From an uncultured Clostridia bacterium (GTDB lineage: Bacteria > Bacillota > Clostridia > Lachnospirales > Lachnospiraceae): a DNA stretch of 33,848 nt. The stretch is taken from NCBI GenBank assembly GCA_945836135.1, contig CAMAKT010000005.1, positions 1 through 33,848 of the forward strand, in the 5' to 3' direction. Both the position numbers and the translations under genes were made by a program. Of this stretch, positions 1 through 7,949 are shown in pieces (the stretch's first letter is position 1; the number at the start of each line of letters is the position of its first letter). A model generated the notes under the pieces. That model was not told the origin of the DNA and made no database searches. It saw nothing but the letters and a program-made list of their open reading frames with translations.

Positions 1-36
1 TAAAACTTAAAATCTTTAAAAAAATATTTTTTTTAC

Positions 37-65
37 TTGCAAATTGTATAAATATCTGTTATTAT
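37..65 (+). promoter_or_regulatory. Predicted sigma-A promoter of rpmB
   Basis: TTGCAA at 37-42 is followed after 17 bases by TATTAT at 60-65. The spacing is ideal and both boxes are close to the sigma-A consensus. It leaves a leader of about 45 bases with a strong GAGGAGGTG ribosome binding site before the ATG of rpmB. Read from sequence only. Confidence 0.6.
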
Positions 66-117
66 AACTGTTGTTGTCAGCCGAGTAGGCATTATTAAGC
101 TTTGAGGAGGTGCAATC

Positions 118-303
118 ATGGCAAAGTGTGCTGTTTGTGATAAGGGTGCTCATTTTGGACTCAAGGTAAGTCACTCTAACAGAAAGTCAAACAAGATGTG
201 GAAGTCAAACATTAAGTCCGTTAAAGTTATGACAACTGCTGGTCCAAGAAAGATGTATGTATGTACTTCTTGCTTAAGATCCGGTTTAGTAACCAGAGCG
301 TAG
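118..303 (+). CDS. rpmB: 50S ribosomal protein L28
   Basis: This 61-residue basic protein is bacterial ribosomal protein L28, a structural component of the large subunit. It keeps the two Cys pairs of the zinc-binding form (C4/C7 and C49/C52), so it is the C+ version rather than the zinc-independent paralogue. The conserved middle region (HSNRKSNKMW, then a basic K/R stretch) matches the family and the length is normal. The ATG sits 8 bases after an ideal GAGGAGGTG site. The gene is monocistronic, with its own promoter upstream and a terminator about 20 bases downstream. Its codon use looks like a highly expressed gene. Identification is secure. Confidence 0.97.
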   Translation: MAKCAVCDKGAHFGLKVSHSNRKSNKMWKSNIKSVKVMTTAGPRKMYVCTSCLRSGLVTRA

Positions 304-325
304 TCATATAAGTTTGATATTAATT

Positions 326-350
326 AAGCCCCGGAGTTTCTCCGAGGCTT
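326..350. terminator. Shared terminator between rpmB and the minus-strand microprotein gene
   Basis: An 11-base stem (326-336 with 340-350) has a 3-base loop. On the plus strand it has one mismatch and is followed by a T-rich CTTTATTT. On the minus strand the mismatch becomes a G-U pair, so the stem is complete and is followed by TTAATTAA. It lies between two convergent genes and probably ends both transcripts. Confidence 0.75.
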
Positions 351-352
351 CT

Positions 353-496
353 TTATTTGCATCCGCAGAACAGATTGTACCCTAACAACATCAGAAGGAT
401 AATTATCACTATTCCGATAAATATATTTTCAATAAGCAGCCCTATTATCATTCCCACCGCTATCCAGAACATCATAAAACCAATTACCTTAATCAC
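353..496 (-). CDS. Small hydrophobic membrane protein, 47 residues (GTG start)
   Basis: An open frame of 47 codons begins with GTG at 496, seven bases after a textbook GGAGGA site, and stops with TAA just before the terminator shared with rpmB. The product starts with VIKVIGFMMFW and carries two strongly hydrophobic stretches (about residues 5-22 and 25-43) separated by a short polar LIEN segment. It ends NLFCGCK, with two cysteines. It looks like a two-helix hairpin membrane microprotein. It is about 100 bases downstream of uidA on the same strand and could be read from that operon or from its own promoter. I do not recognise a named family. Coding status rests on the ribosome binding site, the membrane-protein composition and the fitted terminator. 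Confidence 0.7.
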   Translation of the reverse strand: MIKVIGFMMFWIAVGMIIGLLIENIFIGIVIIILLMLLGYNLFCGCK

Positions 497-541
497 AGGG
501 CTTTCCTCCGGCCAACCGCTGCTCTGTTATATTATATGCAA

Positions 542-563
542 CAGGAATAAAAATTTATTCCTG
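542..563. repeat. Perfect 10-bp inverted repeat with 2-base loop
   Basis: CAGGAATAAA at 542-551 is matched by its exact reverse complement at 554-563, with AA between. It lies in the 99-base gap between the end of uidA and the start of the microprotein gene. No U-run follows on the minus strand, so it is a weak terminator at best. It may instead be an mRNA-stabilising hairpin at the 3' end of uidA, or an operator site. Confidence 0.4.
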
Positions 564-595
564 CGGGAATGAAATTCTATTCTTCTTTCGTGTAT

Positions 596-2407
596 TTATT
601 TTTTATATTCAAAATCAGGTATCTTGCCCCATCTTTCCCTGAAATAATGTGCTGCAAGCTTAGGCTTTCTGTCCCTTGTAAACAGGCCCTTCTTATTACC
701 CTGTACACGCAACAGGCTTTGGCTGGTGGCAAAATCGGCAAAATTCCATACCTGTTCGCCGATTACAAAATCACATTCATCCAGCGCCGCATTATTCATT
801 TTATAAAAGTCCACCTGATACTCCTCGGTATACATAACCGGTGTAGTATCATGGAACCCCATAACGGTATCTGCGCCGTACTCAGTAAACATTACCGGTT
901 TTCCAAGAGTTCCCCATTTCTCAAGTTCATTCATCAATGCCTGCTTCGGTCCCTCTAAGTCAGGCCCTCCGAAATACCAGCCATAATATCTGTTAAGACA
1001 TATTACATCGCTGAGCTTCGCCGAGACATCAGTTTCCGGTGTTGTTCCCATCTGTACACTTACAAGGGTGCAGGGACGTTTCTGCGGGTCAAGCTCTCTG
1101 GCAAGCTCATACAGCGGTTCAAAATATTCGTACGCCCCCGCAGAAACAGAATCCGGTTCATTTGCTATACTCCACATAACCACGCAGGCATGATTTTTGT
1201 CTCTGGCAATCATATCCCGGATAACCTCCTTGTGATGTTCAAAGGTCTTGATTCCATGCTCCTTATCAAAGGTTCCTACCTTCTGACCGTTGAAATTGGC
1301 TCCGCCTCCGAAAGCAAAATTAATTCCCACGGCAGGCGTCTCATCAATCACCACAATTCCCTCCCTGTCGCAAAGACGCATCATCTCTTCGCTGTACGGA
1401 TAATGGCTTGTGCGGAAGCTGTTGGCATTCTGCCATTTCATAAGTGAAATATCCTTGCAGTTCATTGGCATATTCACCCCCCTGCCATTCGGAAAGGTAT
1501 CCTCGTGCTTTCCATATCCCTTAAAATAAAAAGGCTTTCCGTTAATCAGAAAATGTGTGCCCTCCACCTTTACTGTTCTTATTCCGTAAGGAAGCACATA
1601 CTCATCCTCTCCGTAGGTAATTCTGGCTTCATAAAGATACGCCTTAAGCGGCTGCCATAATACAGGATTTTCCACCGTAAGCACACCTGTAAGTCCACGA
1701 GACTGTGCAACAAGCTTACCCGCCTCGTCATAAAGTCCGATACTACACCCGGCATCTCCGTTTGCTTTGACTTCATATCCAATTTCCGCTTTTCCATCCT
1801 CTGACAGTTTCGTCGTAAGTGAAACATCCTCCATATAACTCCATGGTGTTGTATAGAGCTTTACAGGACGTGTTATTCCGCAATAGTTAAAGAAATCGAA
1901 ATTAGGGTTGTTGGCAGGTTTCACCCCAACAGCCGGTGCTTCACCGAACATTCCGCCCAGCATATTGGACTTTCCGCCTACCGGAAGTGTTGTATAATCG
2001 ATTATATTCCCTACAGCAACGGTAAGCAGATTATATCCTGACACTGCCTTGTCATTAATCTCCACCTCGAAGGGCAGATATCCGCCCTTATGCTCACATA
2101 TAAGCCCACCATTTAAATATACCTTTGCTTCGTTGGTAACTGCCTCAAAGCGCAGTACCATACGCTGACTTGTAAGAGCCTCCGGAACATAAAAATCTTT
2201 CTGATAAAATACCCATCCATAATGATCTCTGAAGCCAATTCCTTCCTTGATATCATTGTAAGAGGACGGAACCGGCATGGTCATGGTATCCGTCATAATA
2301 TTCTTATACCATTCATTTTTAAATCCATTACCATCATCAAGTTTAAAGTTCCATACACCGCTAAGATCACATACCACTCTTGAGCTGCTCATAATCGGAT
2401 ATAACAT
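596..2407 (-). CDS. uidA: Beta-glucuronidase, glycoside hydrolase family 2
   Basis: The enzyme removes terminal glucuronic acid from beta-glucuronides, such as host bile, hormone and drug conjugates. The 603-residue product has the GH2 order: sugar-binding jelly roll (about 1-180), immunoglobulin-like domain (about 180-275) and TIM barrel (about 275-600). The acid/base is E417 in NEP; the nucleophile is E509 in FTEYGAD. N571 and K573 form the NxK pair that recognises the glucuronate carboxylate and separates true glucuronidases from beta-galactosidases. A long insertion after VGINFAFGGG (about 361-395) corresponds to the Loop 1 type seen in gut enzymes acting on small glucuronides. There is no signal peptide, so it works in the cytoplasm on imported substrate. 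It starts 12 bases after the symporter gene with an AAGGAGG site, so the two form an operon. Confidence 0.96.
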   Translation of the reverse strand: MLYPIMSSSRVVCDLSGVWNFKLDDGNGFKNEWYKNIMTDTMTMPVPSSYNDIKEGIGFRDHYGWVFYQKDFYVPEALTSQRMVLRFEAVTNEAKVYLNGGLICEHKGGYLPFEVEINDKAVSGYNLLTVAVGNIIDYTTLPVGGKSNMLGGMFGEAPAVGVKPANNPNFDFFNYCGITRPVKLYTTPWSYMEDVSLTTKLSEDGKAEIGYEVKANGDAGCSIGLYDEAGKLVAQSRGLTGVLTVENPVLWQPLKAYLYEARITYGEDEYVLPYGIRTVKVEGTHFLINGKPFYFKGYGKHEDTFPNGRGVNMPMNCKDISLMKWQNANSFRTSHYPYSEEMMRLCDREGIVVIDETPAVGINFAFGGGANFNGQKVGTFDKEHGIKTFEHHKEVIRDMIARDKNHACVVMWSIANEPDSVSAGAYEYFEPLYELARELDPQKRPCTLVSVQMGTTPETDVSAKLSDVICLNRYYGWYFGGPDLEGPKQALMNELEKWGTLGKPVMFTEYGADTVMGFHDTTPVMYTEEYQVDFYKMNNAALDECDFVIGEQVWNFADFATSQSLLRVQGNKKGLFTRDRKPKLAAHYFRERWGKIPDFEYKK

Positions 2408-2419
2408 ATATTTTCCTCC

Positions 2420-3817
2420 TTATTTACCGTTGTCTCCGGCTCTTTGTTTTAATATGCGTACATTTTCCTCCACCCTTTTTTTGTTCAGTGGATAGAGAAA
2501 TACCATGGATATGGCAAGCAATACAAAGCTGATTGCCGGCACAAGACAGGTGATATCATATATTCTGTTTACAACAACTGTGTCAAATGCCGTCTCCGTA
2601 CTGTAGCCAATCATGGATAAAAACAGACCCGTAAGTCCCGATGCGCCTGCCTGTCCCAGCTTCCGGGCAAAAGAATACACTGAGTATATTGTTCCGTCCG
2701 AACGGCTGCCTGTTCTTACCTGGGTATCATCTATCACATCTGTAATCATAGCCCAGCTAATCAGCATAAATATTGCCATTCCTATATAAGACACCGAATA
2801 CAATGCTACCCACACCCATACGTTTTTTGTATGAATGATATAGGCAATAATCAGTGCTCCGGCACTAATAATTGCTCCGATAATTGACAGTTCTTTCTTA
2901 CCGGTTGCCGTGGCAAGAGGAACAATAAATGGTGCAAGTGCCAGAGTTATCACTGTTCCGAGAACTGCCACAAGAGACATTGCCTGTATATTTCCAAAAT
3001 AATTCGGATAAATATATGAGCCCATATTGCTGAGTGAAAGCTGTGCAAGCAGCATAAGCAATGCGCTGACAACTATTCCTATAAGTGCACGGTTCTGTAC
3101 AAGACTTTTAAGCAGCTCGGTAAGTGAAAAACGCCCTTTGATTGTGTCAACTTTTATTCTCTCGGTAGTCATAAAATAGCACAGAAAATAACAGATAACA
3201 GCCCCCACCGAGCAGGCAGCTGCCGCCACTGCCATACGGGTTCCGGATATCTGCATATTGCCTGCCGCATCGGTATAGTACACAATCTGTGGAAGCCCCG
3301 CTCCGATTACAAGGCTTGCAAGGGCTGCACCGATACTGCGCCAGTTTGATAAAGATGCCCTGTCCTTTGGTTCACCGGATATTGCAGATGCCATGGAGCC
3401 GTAAGGGATATTTACAGCTGTATAAAACACACTTCCCCAGAGCAGGTAAGTAAAAAACATCCAGAATATTTTAAAACCCAGCGACATATTTCTAAACCAT
3501 ACCGCGTACATAAGAAATGACGCTAATGCCACCGGTCCGCTTATCTTTAAAAGCCATGGGGCAAATTTACCTCTAGGCCCGCTTGGGCTTCTGTCTACAA
3601 TCTGTCCCATTGTCACATCCGTAAATGCATCCACAAATCTTGCAACCATCATCATTGTACCCACAATTCCTGCGGATACGCCCATGATATCAGTATAAAA
3701 TTTTAATAAAAAAGTGGAAGATAAGATAAAAGTGAAATCGTTGCCAAAATCACCAAACATATAGCCAAGCTTATCATAAAGCCCAAATGGCTTTGTTTCT
3801 TTATGTTTGTCCGACAT
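2420..3817 (-). CDS. GPH-family sugar/glycoside:cation symporter (probable glucuronide transporter)
   Basis: A 465-residue integral membrane protein with about 12 hydrophobic segments belongs to the glycoside-pentoside-hexuronide:cation symporters (MelB/UidB type). Family marks are the N-terminal KLGYMFGDFGNDF, the DAFTDVTMGQIVDRS loop between helices 2 and 3, and a cytoplasmic half ending in basic residues. The ATG at 3817 is chosen over an in-frame start eight codons upstream because AAGGAGG lies 5 bases before it. The stop is 12 bases before uidA, which strongly suggests that it imports beta-glucuronides for that enzyme. The substrate itself is inferred from context; family members also carry melibiose, xylosides and other glycosides. 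Confidence 0.88.
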   Translation of the reverse strand: MSDKHKETKPFGLYDKLGYMFGDFGNDFTFILSSTFLLKFYTDIMGVSAGIVGTMMMVARFVDAFTDVTMGQIVDRSPSGPRGKFAPWLLKISGPVALASFLMYAVWFRNMSLGFKIFWMFFTYLLWGSVFYTAVNIPYGSMASAISGEPKDRASLSNWRSIGAALASLVIGAGLPQIVYYTDAAGNMQISGTRMAVAAAACSVGAVICYFLCYFMTTERIKVDTIKGRFSLTELLKSLVQNRALIGIVVSALLMLLAQLSLSNMGSYIYPNYFGNIQAMSLVAVLGTVITLALAPFIVPLATATGKKELSIIGAIISAGALIIAYIIHTKNVWVWVALYSVSYIGMAIFMLISWAMITDVIDDTQVRTGSRSDGTIYSVYSFARKLGQAGASGLTGLFLSMIGYSTETAFDTVVVNRIYDITCLVPAISFVLLAISMVFLYPLNKKRVEENVRILKQRAGDNGK

Positions 3818-3909
3818 GATAACCTCCTTATAGCACAACACTATGAGATTATCATGTCCTTTGGCTGACTAATTATTCATAAGAATATTGAATTATGATG
3901 AGAAATACT

Positions 3910-4596
3910 CTATTCATTTGTGGCATCACCGTTACCGCTTATCGGAATAACCGATCCCAGGTATGTCGGCTGCGGTTTGACAATAGCCATTACAAAATCC
4001 TTGCTTCTGGCTAAAACCTCTCGCAAATCACGTTTATACTGTCCTGCATAATCACGCAGGTCGGCGGATACCCCATAAGCCTCCAGCCCTAACTTCTCCG
4101 CGATATAGAGTGCACGATACAGATGGTACTCCTGAGTTACAATAAGAACCTTTTTTGCCTGAAAAACATCCTTAGCCCGGTATATGCTCTCATATGTGGA
4201 AAAACCGGCATGATCCATGAAAACGTCCTCAGAGGCAATTCCCTCAGCCACGGCATACCGTTTCATGGTTCCAACCTCATTATAATTGGCCTTTCCGTGA
4301 TCTCCGCTCATTATAATCTTAGGAGCTGCCCCTGCTTTATACAGGTAAACTCCTGTCAATATACGGTCAAAAAGCATATTGCTCGGTGTTCCGTCAGGCT
4401 TTACCGACGCACCGAGCACAAGTATACAGTCAATATTTTCAAGCTCTGCTGCAGCTTCAATACTTAATATTCTGCTTCTTGTATGTGTCACAACATATTC
4501 GCTTACTCCCAGCAACATAAGAACACAGAACACCGCTAACCCGCAGCAGATTATTAAAAAGCTTTTAAATCTCTTTTTATGCTTTATTTCTGACAT
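3910..4596 (-). CDS. SanA/YdcF-like DUF218 protein, membrane-anchored
   Basis: The product has 228 residues: a basic N-terminus, one membrane helix (about 12-31), and an extracytoplasmic DUF218 domain. Visible family motifs are IDCILVLGASV (about 55-65), PSNMLFDRILTGVYLY, IIMSGDHG, a central T-x-E-S pattern (STYESIYRA), and VLIVTQEYHLYRALYIA. Relatives include SanA, which affects the envelope barrier to vancomycin in enterobacteria; the biochemical activity of the family is unclear. Its ATG lies 13 bases inside the end of the upstream EAL gene, with a GGAG site inside that gene, so the two are likely translationally coupled. Confidence 0.85.
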   Translation of the reverse strand: MSEIKHKKRFKSFLIICCGLAVFCVLMLLGVSEYVVTHTRSRILSIEAAAELENIDCILVLGASVKPDGTPSNMLFDRILTGVYLYKAGAAPKIIMSGDHGKANYNEVGTMKRYAVAEGIASEDVFMDHAGFSTYESIYRAKDVFQAKKVLIVTQEYHLYRALYIAEKLGLEAYGVSADLRDYAGQYKRDLREVLARSKDFVMAIVKPQPTYLGSVIPISGNGDATNE

Positions 4597-6245
4597 TTTA
4601 TATACTCCGAAAGTTCGTTTTTCTTTATAGGCTTTGAATAAAAATAGCCTTGATAATATGTAGCATTCTGCGGACGAAGAAAATCCCCAACGGACTTCGT
4701 CTCAATACCCTCTATGCAGGTCTTAATATTCATCTGCTTGGCTATATTGAGTATATTATTCACAATAATCTGGTCAACAGTACTGTTCTCAACATTGCGT
4801 ATAAATGACATATCAAGCTTAAGTTCGTCAATCGGCATCGACCTTAACAGATTGAGCGCTGACGCTCCGGTTCCGAAATCATCAAGCGACACCTTAATTC
4901 CGTGTTTATGGAAAAAGTCTGCCATATCATTGAGCAAATCATAGTCAAGGTGTCTGCATCTCTCTGTAAGTTCCACAATTAAGTCCTGAGGTGGGAAACC
5001 GGATTCCGTGATAATTTCCATGACATCAGAAGTAAACTCTTTTCTCTCAAGCTGTGATGCAGATATATTGACATTGAGAATAAGCTCAGGGTGGGTCTGC
5101 TTAAGGACCTTCATTTCGCTAATAGCTGTTCTGAAAATCCACAATCCTAACTCATAGAATACAACATCCGTCTCCAGCCAGGGAATAAACATTCCCGGAG
5201 GGACATCTCCGTAGTCGTCATTCCTCCATCTGAGCAGTGCCTCAGCTCCGGCAACCTTGCCTGTTTCAACATCCACAAGAGGCTGGTACACAATATAAAA
5301 TCCTTTACAGCCATTCAGAATATCTTTATGTATTGCAGACAAAAGCTTAAATCGATCTCCAAAGTCCTTATCTTCCTGATCAAAAAAGACAAGTTCACCA
5401 TGTTTCTCTTCTTTTGAAATGGACAACGAATAAGTAAGACTGCTCTTTATGCTGATGACTGTACCCTTGTATTCCGGCGTAATAATAAAAGCACCTGCAT
5501 ATATGGAAATAGGCATAATCTCACCGTTCACCGTGAAATTATACTGCATATACTTCTGCAGTCTGTTATAGTATTCCTCCATCTGCTCGTGGGTGCACTT
5601 TCTTGGAAGAACAATGGCAAATTTAGCCCCGCCCAGCCTGTATACATAACCTGCCGTTTTTGTTGCGCCAATAAGTGACTGCGCAAATGCACGAAGAACG
5701 TCATTACCTAGTTTGTATCCGTAAAGAACATTCAGATGCTCAAACTGCTTGATACCTATTTTCAAAACCGCAGCATCGTCATGATTGTTAAGAATGCCCT
5801 GAAGTCTTGAAACAAAAGAAGAATCACTGTGCAGTCCTGTAATAGAATCAATATCATCCTCAATCCCATGGTTGATAATGGTTCCTGCAAACAAATCAGG
5901 ATCCCCGTCCTTACCATGTATGATAATAGCTCTGCAGGTAACAAGGATATAATCACCGTAACGATTTTTTATATGATATTCAAATTCCTGACTATCTGTA
6001 TGCCTGTTCCAGATTTTTTCAAAAGACTTCCTATATGAAGCTAAATCTTCCGGATATATTCTGCTCTCCCATTGTTCGGAAGCATCGGTCATATATTCGC
6101 CAGATAAAGCAAAATCATCCACTGCATTCTTAGACCACCTAGAAACGCCGGTGGTCATGTTACACAAAAAGGAATAAGTTCTTGCATTTGTAATAGAAGA
6201 AATCTCAAAAGTTCGGTCCTCTAATCCGGTTTTATCAAACTCCAT
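4584..6245 (-). CDS. PAS-GGDEF-EAL protein; probable c-di-GMP phosphodiesterase with degenerate GGDEF
   Basis: This 553-residue soluble protein has an N-terminal PAS-like segment (about 25-125), a GGDEF domain (about 130-290) and an EAL domain (about 300-550). The cyclase signature is GGAKF (205-209) rather than GGDEF, lacking the acidic residues, so it should not make c-di-GMP; it may bind GTP as a regulator. The EAL domain is complete: EAL at 335-337, N393, ELTE at 425-428, DDFG at 455-458, K476, E512 in EGIE, and Q532 in QGY. It is therefore expected to hydrolyse c-di-GMP. No membrane helices are seen, so the PAS domain probably senses a cytoplasmic cue. The start has a GAGAGG site and lies 40 bases after gerW; the end overlaps the SanA-like gene. 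Confidence 0.93.
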   Translation of the reverse strand: MEFDKTGLEDRTFEISSITNARTYSFLCNMTTGVSRWSKNAVDDFALSGEYMTDASEQWESRIYPEDLASYRKSFEKIWNRHTDSQEFEYHIKNRYGDYILVTCRAIIIHGKDGDPDLFAGTIINHGIEDDIDSITGLHSDSSFVSRLQGILNNHDDAAVLKIGIKQFEHLNVLYGYKLGNDVLRAFAQSLIGATKTAGYVYRLGGAKFAIVLPRKCTHEQMEEYYNRLQKYMQYNFTVNGEIMPISIYAGAFIITPEYKGTVISIKSSLTYSLSISKEEKHGELVFFDQEDKDFGDRFKLLSAIHKDILNGCKGFYIVYQPLVDVETGKVAGAEALLRWRNDDYGDVPPGMFIPWLETDVVFYELGLWIFRTAISEMKVLKQTHPELILNVNISASQLERKEFTSDVMEIITESGFPPQDLIVELTERCRHLDYDLLNDMADFFHKHGIKVSLDDFGTGASALNLLRSMPIDELKLDMSFIRNVENSTVDQIIVNNILNIAKQMNIKTCIEGIETKSVGDFLRPQNATYYQGYFYSKPIKKNELSEYIKCQK

Positions 6246-6285
6246 GTCAATCGCCTCTCAAAGTAGAAAAATCAACTAATTATAG

Positions 6286-6687
6286 TTACTCTTCCGTCAT
6301 ACTCTTAATTGCCTCGTCGACGGCATCATCCTTCTTATTTCTCTTACCGGAAGCAATGGATGAAACCTTATCCACCATATCCGGCACCATGTCAAGGATC
6401 TTTGTGATGGTATCCTGATTCTTGACATTCACAAGACGTGTCTGTCCATTCTGAATTACAAGCACTGCGCTTGGTGACAGCTTAGCTCCAAGACCGCCGC
6501 CTGCATTGTTCTTGGTATCCCCGGAAAAAGCTCCGGCGCCGACTCCAAACGCCACATCAACAAGAGGAACGATAATTGTATCATTGACCGTCACTGCATC
6601 TCCCACAACCGTCTTTGCACTGACAAAGCTGTCCATGCCCGCAAAGAGTGATTCCACTGTTGAATTGAATTTTGTATTTTCTGCCAT
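6286..6687 (-). CDS. gerW: GerW family sporulation protein (YtfJ)
   Basis: A 133-residue protein matches the GerW/YtfJ family: an N-terminal amphipathic segment (VESLFAGMDSFVSAKTVVGDAVTVND), then TIIVPLVDVAFGVGAGAF, a glycine-rich GGGLGAKLSPSAVLVI core, and a Lys-rich tail. In Bacillus subtilis the homologue is made in spores and is needed for germination with some germinants. It follows ytfI directly (9-base gap), the same pairing as in Bacillus. An AGGAGG site precedes the ATG. The family is also kept in Lachnospiraceae that do not obviously sporulate, so spore formation cannot be concluded from this gene alone. Confidence 0.92.
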   Translation of the reverse strand: MAENTKFNSTVESLFAGMDSFVSAKTVVGDAVTVNDTIIVPLVDVAFGVGAGAFSGDTKNNAGGGLGAKLSPSAVLVIQNGQTRLVNVKNQDTITKILDMVPDMVDKVSSIASGKRNKKDDAVDEAIKSMTEE

Positions 6688-6696
6688 AATAACCTC

Positions 6697-7539
6697 CTAA
6701 TTCTTTAATATATGAATTATTTTCTTAACATCTTTATTAAAATATACCCTCAGAGCAATAAAAATTAATTTTCCTAACAGTATCCTTCCCTTGAAGCCAC
6801 AGTCAGCTTCCAATACCTTCTCATCCCACACCGGAGTAATATTGATTACAAGATTCGTCGCAGCGCGCACAACCGCCGCCGCTCCTAAAAGTTCTCCAAG
6901 GAGTGCCGGGTCATCAAGTCCAAGCTTAAGATTAATCACATGGCTTCCAGGAAGAATATGGCGTAGCAATACCTTAAGCTGTCTCATAAGAAAAGAAAGC
7001 ACTGAACGATTTTCTTTCAACATCGCCACAACAGACTTGACACTTTCCATTATACCACCGGATTTGTCTTTTGTGTGAAAATTTTTATTTTTTTTGTCTT
7101 TTTTTTCAGATTTTGGATTTCTTTTTTCAGGTTGTCTGTCTTTTGTCCGATGCACATCAGTTTCAGACTGCATTTTAGGTTCAGACTTTATTGGCAGTCC
7201 AGGCTGTAAATCCTGCTGCAAAATGCTATCCGTATCTGTCCTCTGTTCTTCAATGCGTTTGTTTTGCTGCTTGTCATCCTTACCGGACAGCTTAAACCAC
7301 AAAGCCCTTATATCTGTCGAGCTTTCCTTGCCGACCATTTCAAATCTCACCCTGAGTGCATGCAACAGGTAAGTTATCCTTGCCGTGACCTTAACTTCAC
7401 CTTTATACTGTACATTTATATTATATCTAATCGGAACAAACAAAAGCAGACAAACCACAAGCAATACTATTCCAAGAATTACCAGAAGAACAATGCCGAT
7501 AAACTTTAGAATCCATAATAAAATATTAAGTAAAAGCAC
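6697..7539 (-). CDS. DUF2953 membrane protein (YtfI-like)
   Basis: The 280-residue product has a strong N-terminal membrane segment (about 2-36) followed by the VPIRYNINVQYKGEV start typical of DUF2953/YtfI proteins. A very polar, Lys/Glu/Gln-rich, low-complexity linker (about 85-160) leads to a C-terminal domain rich in short hydrophobic strands (about 165-280). The start is GTG at 7539, six bases after an ideal GGAGGTG site. It sits directly upstream of gerW, as ytfI does in Bacillus. Function is unknown; the pairing suggests a sporulation- or envelope-related role. The long charged linker is longer than I would expect for the family. Confidence 0.85.
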   Translation of the reverse strand: MLLLNILLWILKFIGIVLLVILGIVLLVVCLLLFVPIRYNINVQYKGEVKVTARITYLLHALRVRFEMVGKESSTDIRALWFKLSGKDDKQQNKRIEEQRTDTDSILQQDLQPGLPIKSEPKMQSETDVHRTKDRQPEKRNPKSEKKDKKNKNFHTKDKSGGIMESVKSVVAMLKENRSVLSFLMRQLKVLLRHILPGSHVINLKLGLDDPALLGELLGAAAVVRAATNLVINITPVWDEKVLEADCGFKGRILLGKLIFIALRVYFNKDVKKIIHILKN

Positions 7540-7542
7540 AGA

Positions 7543-7929
7543 CTACACCTCCGTATCAGAGGAAATAGTCCCCTGCCCTTTTCCGATGTCGGTATAGTCA
7601 GATTCATAGAAGCCAAGATATGTCCGTATATTAAAATTATTCCCGGATTTATACATCCCATCCACAAGTCCTGTTACAATATCCATAGCCTCTTCACGTC
7701 CCTTGGCTATACCTACAACATATTTGTCTTTTCCGTCAAAGTGGGACTGCTTAAGGGTGACTGAACGATAAATGTCTAGGATATTGCTATCCCTGCTTTC
7801 AGGCAGAGTAAGCACAAACACATCCGGCTCCGGCTTGCCCTTTTCGAGCCGGTGAATAAGGCGTGACTTACTCTTGGCAGCCTTTTCTCCACAATATAGC
7901 TTTTCATACCAGATATAATGCACGCCCAT
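7543..7929 (-). CDS. Conserved-looking hypothetical protein, 128 residues
   Basis: I do not recognise this family. The protein is soluble, with a basic N-terminal half (KAAKSKSRLIHRLEKGKPEPDVFVLTLP) and alternating strand/helix character, ending in an acidic tail. The phrase VFVLTLPESRDSNILDIYRS and the later YVVGIAKGREEAMDIVTGLVDGMYKSG look like a compact alpha/beta fold. A GGAGG site is 6 bases before the ATG. It lies between the 468-residue unknown gene (20-base gap) and ytfI (3-base gap), so it is almost certainly co-transcribed and possibly works with the YtfI/GerW pair. Confidence 0.82.
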   Translation of the reverse strand: MGVHYIWYEKLYCGEKAAKSKSRLIHRLEKGKPEPDVFVLTLPESRDSNILDIYRSVTLKQSHFDGKDKYVVGIAKGREEAMDIVTGLVDGMYKSGNNFNIRTYLGFYESDYTDIGKGQGTISSDTEV

Positions 7930-7949
7930 ACTCCGCCTCCGTTCTTTAT

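Noticed and set aside
542-563. The perfect palindrome as a Rho-independent terminator of uidA
   Set aside because: The stem is AT-rich and no T-run follows on the minus strand, so I list it only as an inverted repeat.
3842-3909. Promoter and operator for the glucuronide operon
   Set aside because: The gap holds an imperfect repeat (AATTATTC with GAATATT, 3871-3889) but no -35/-10 pair with acceptable spacing, so no feature is claimed.
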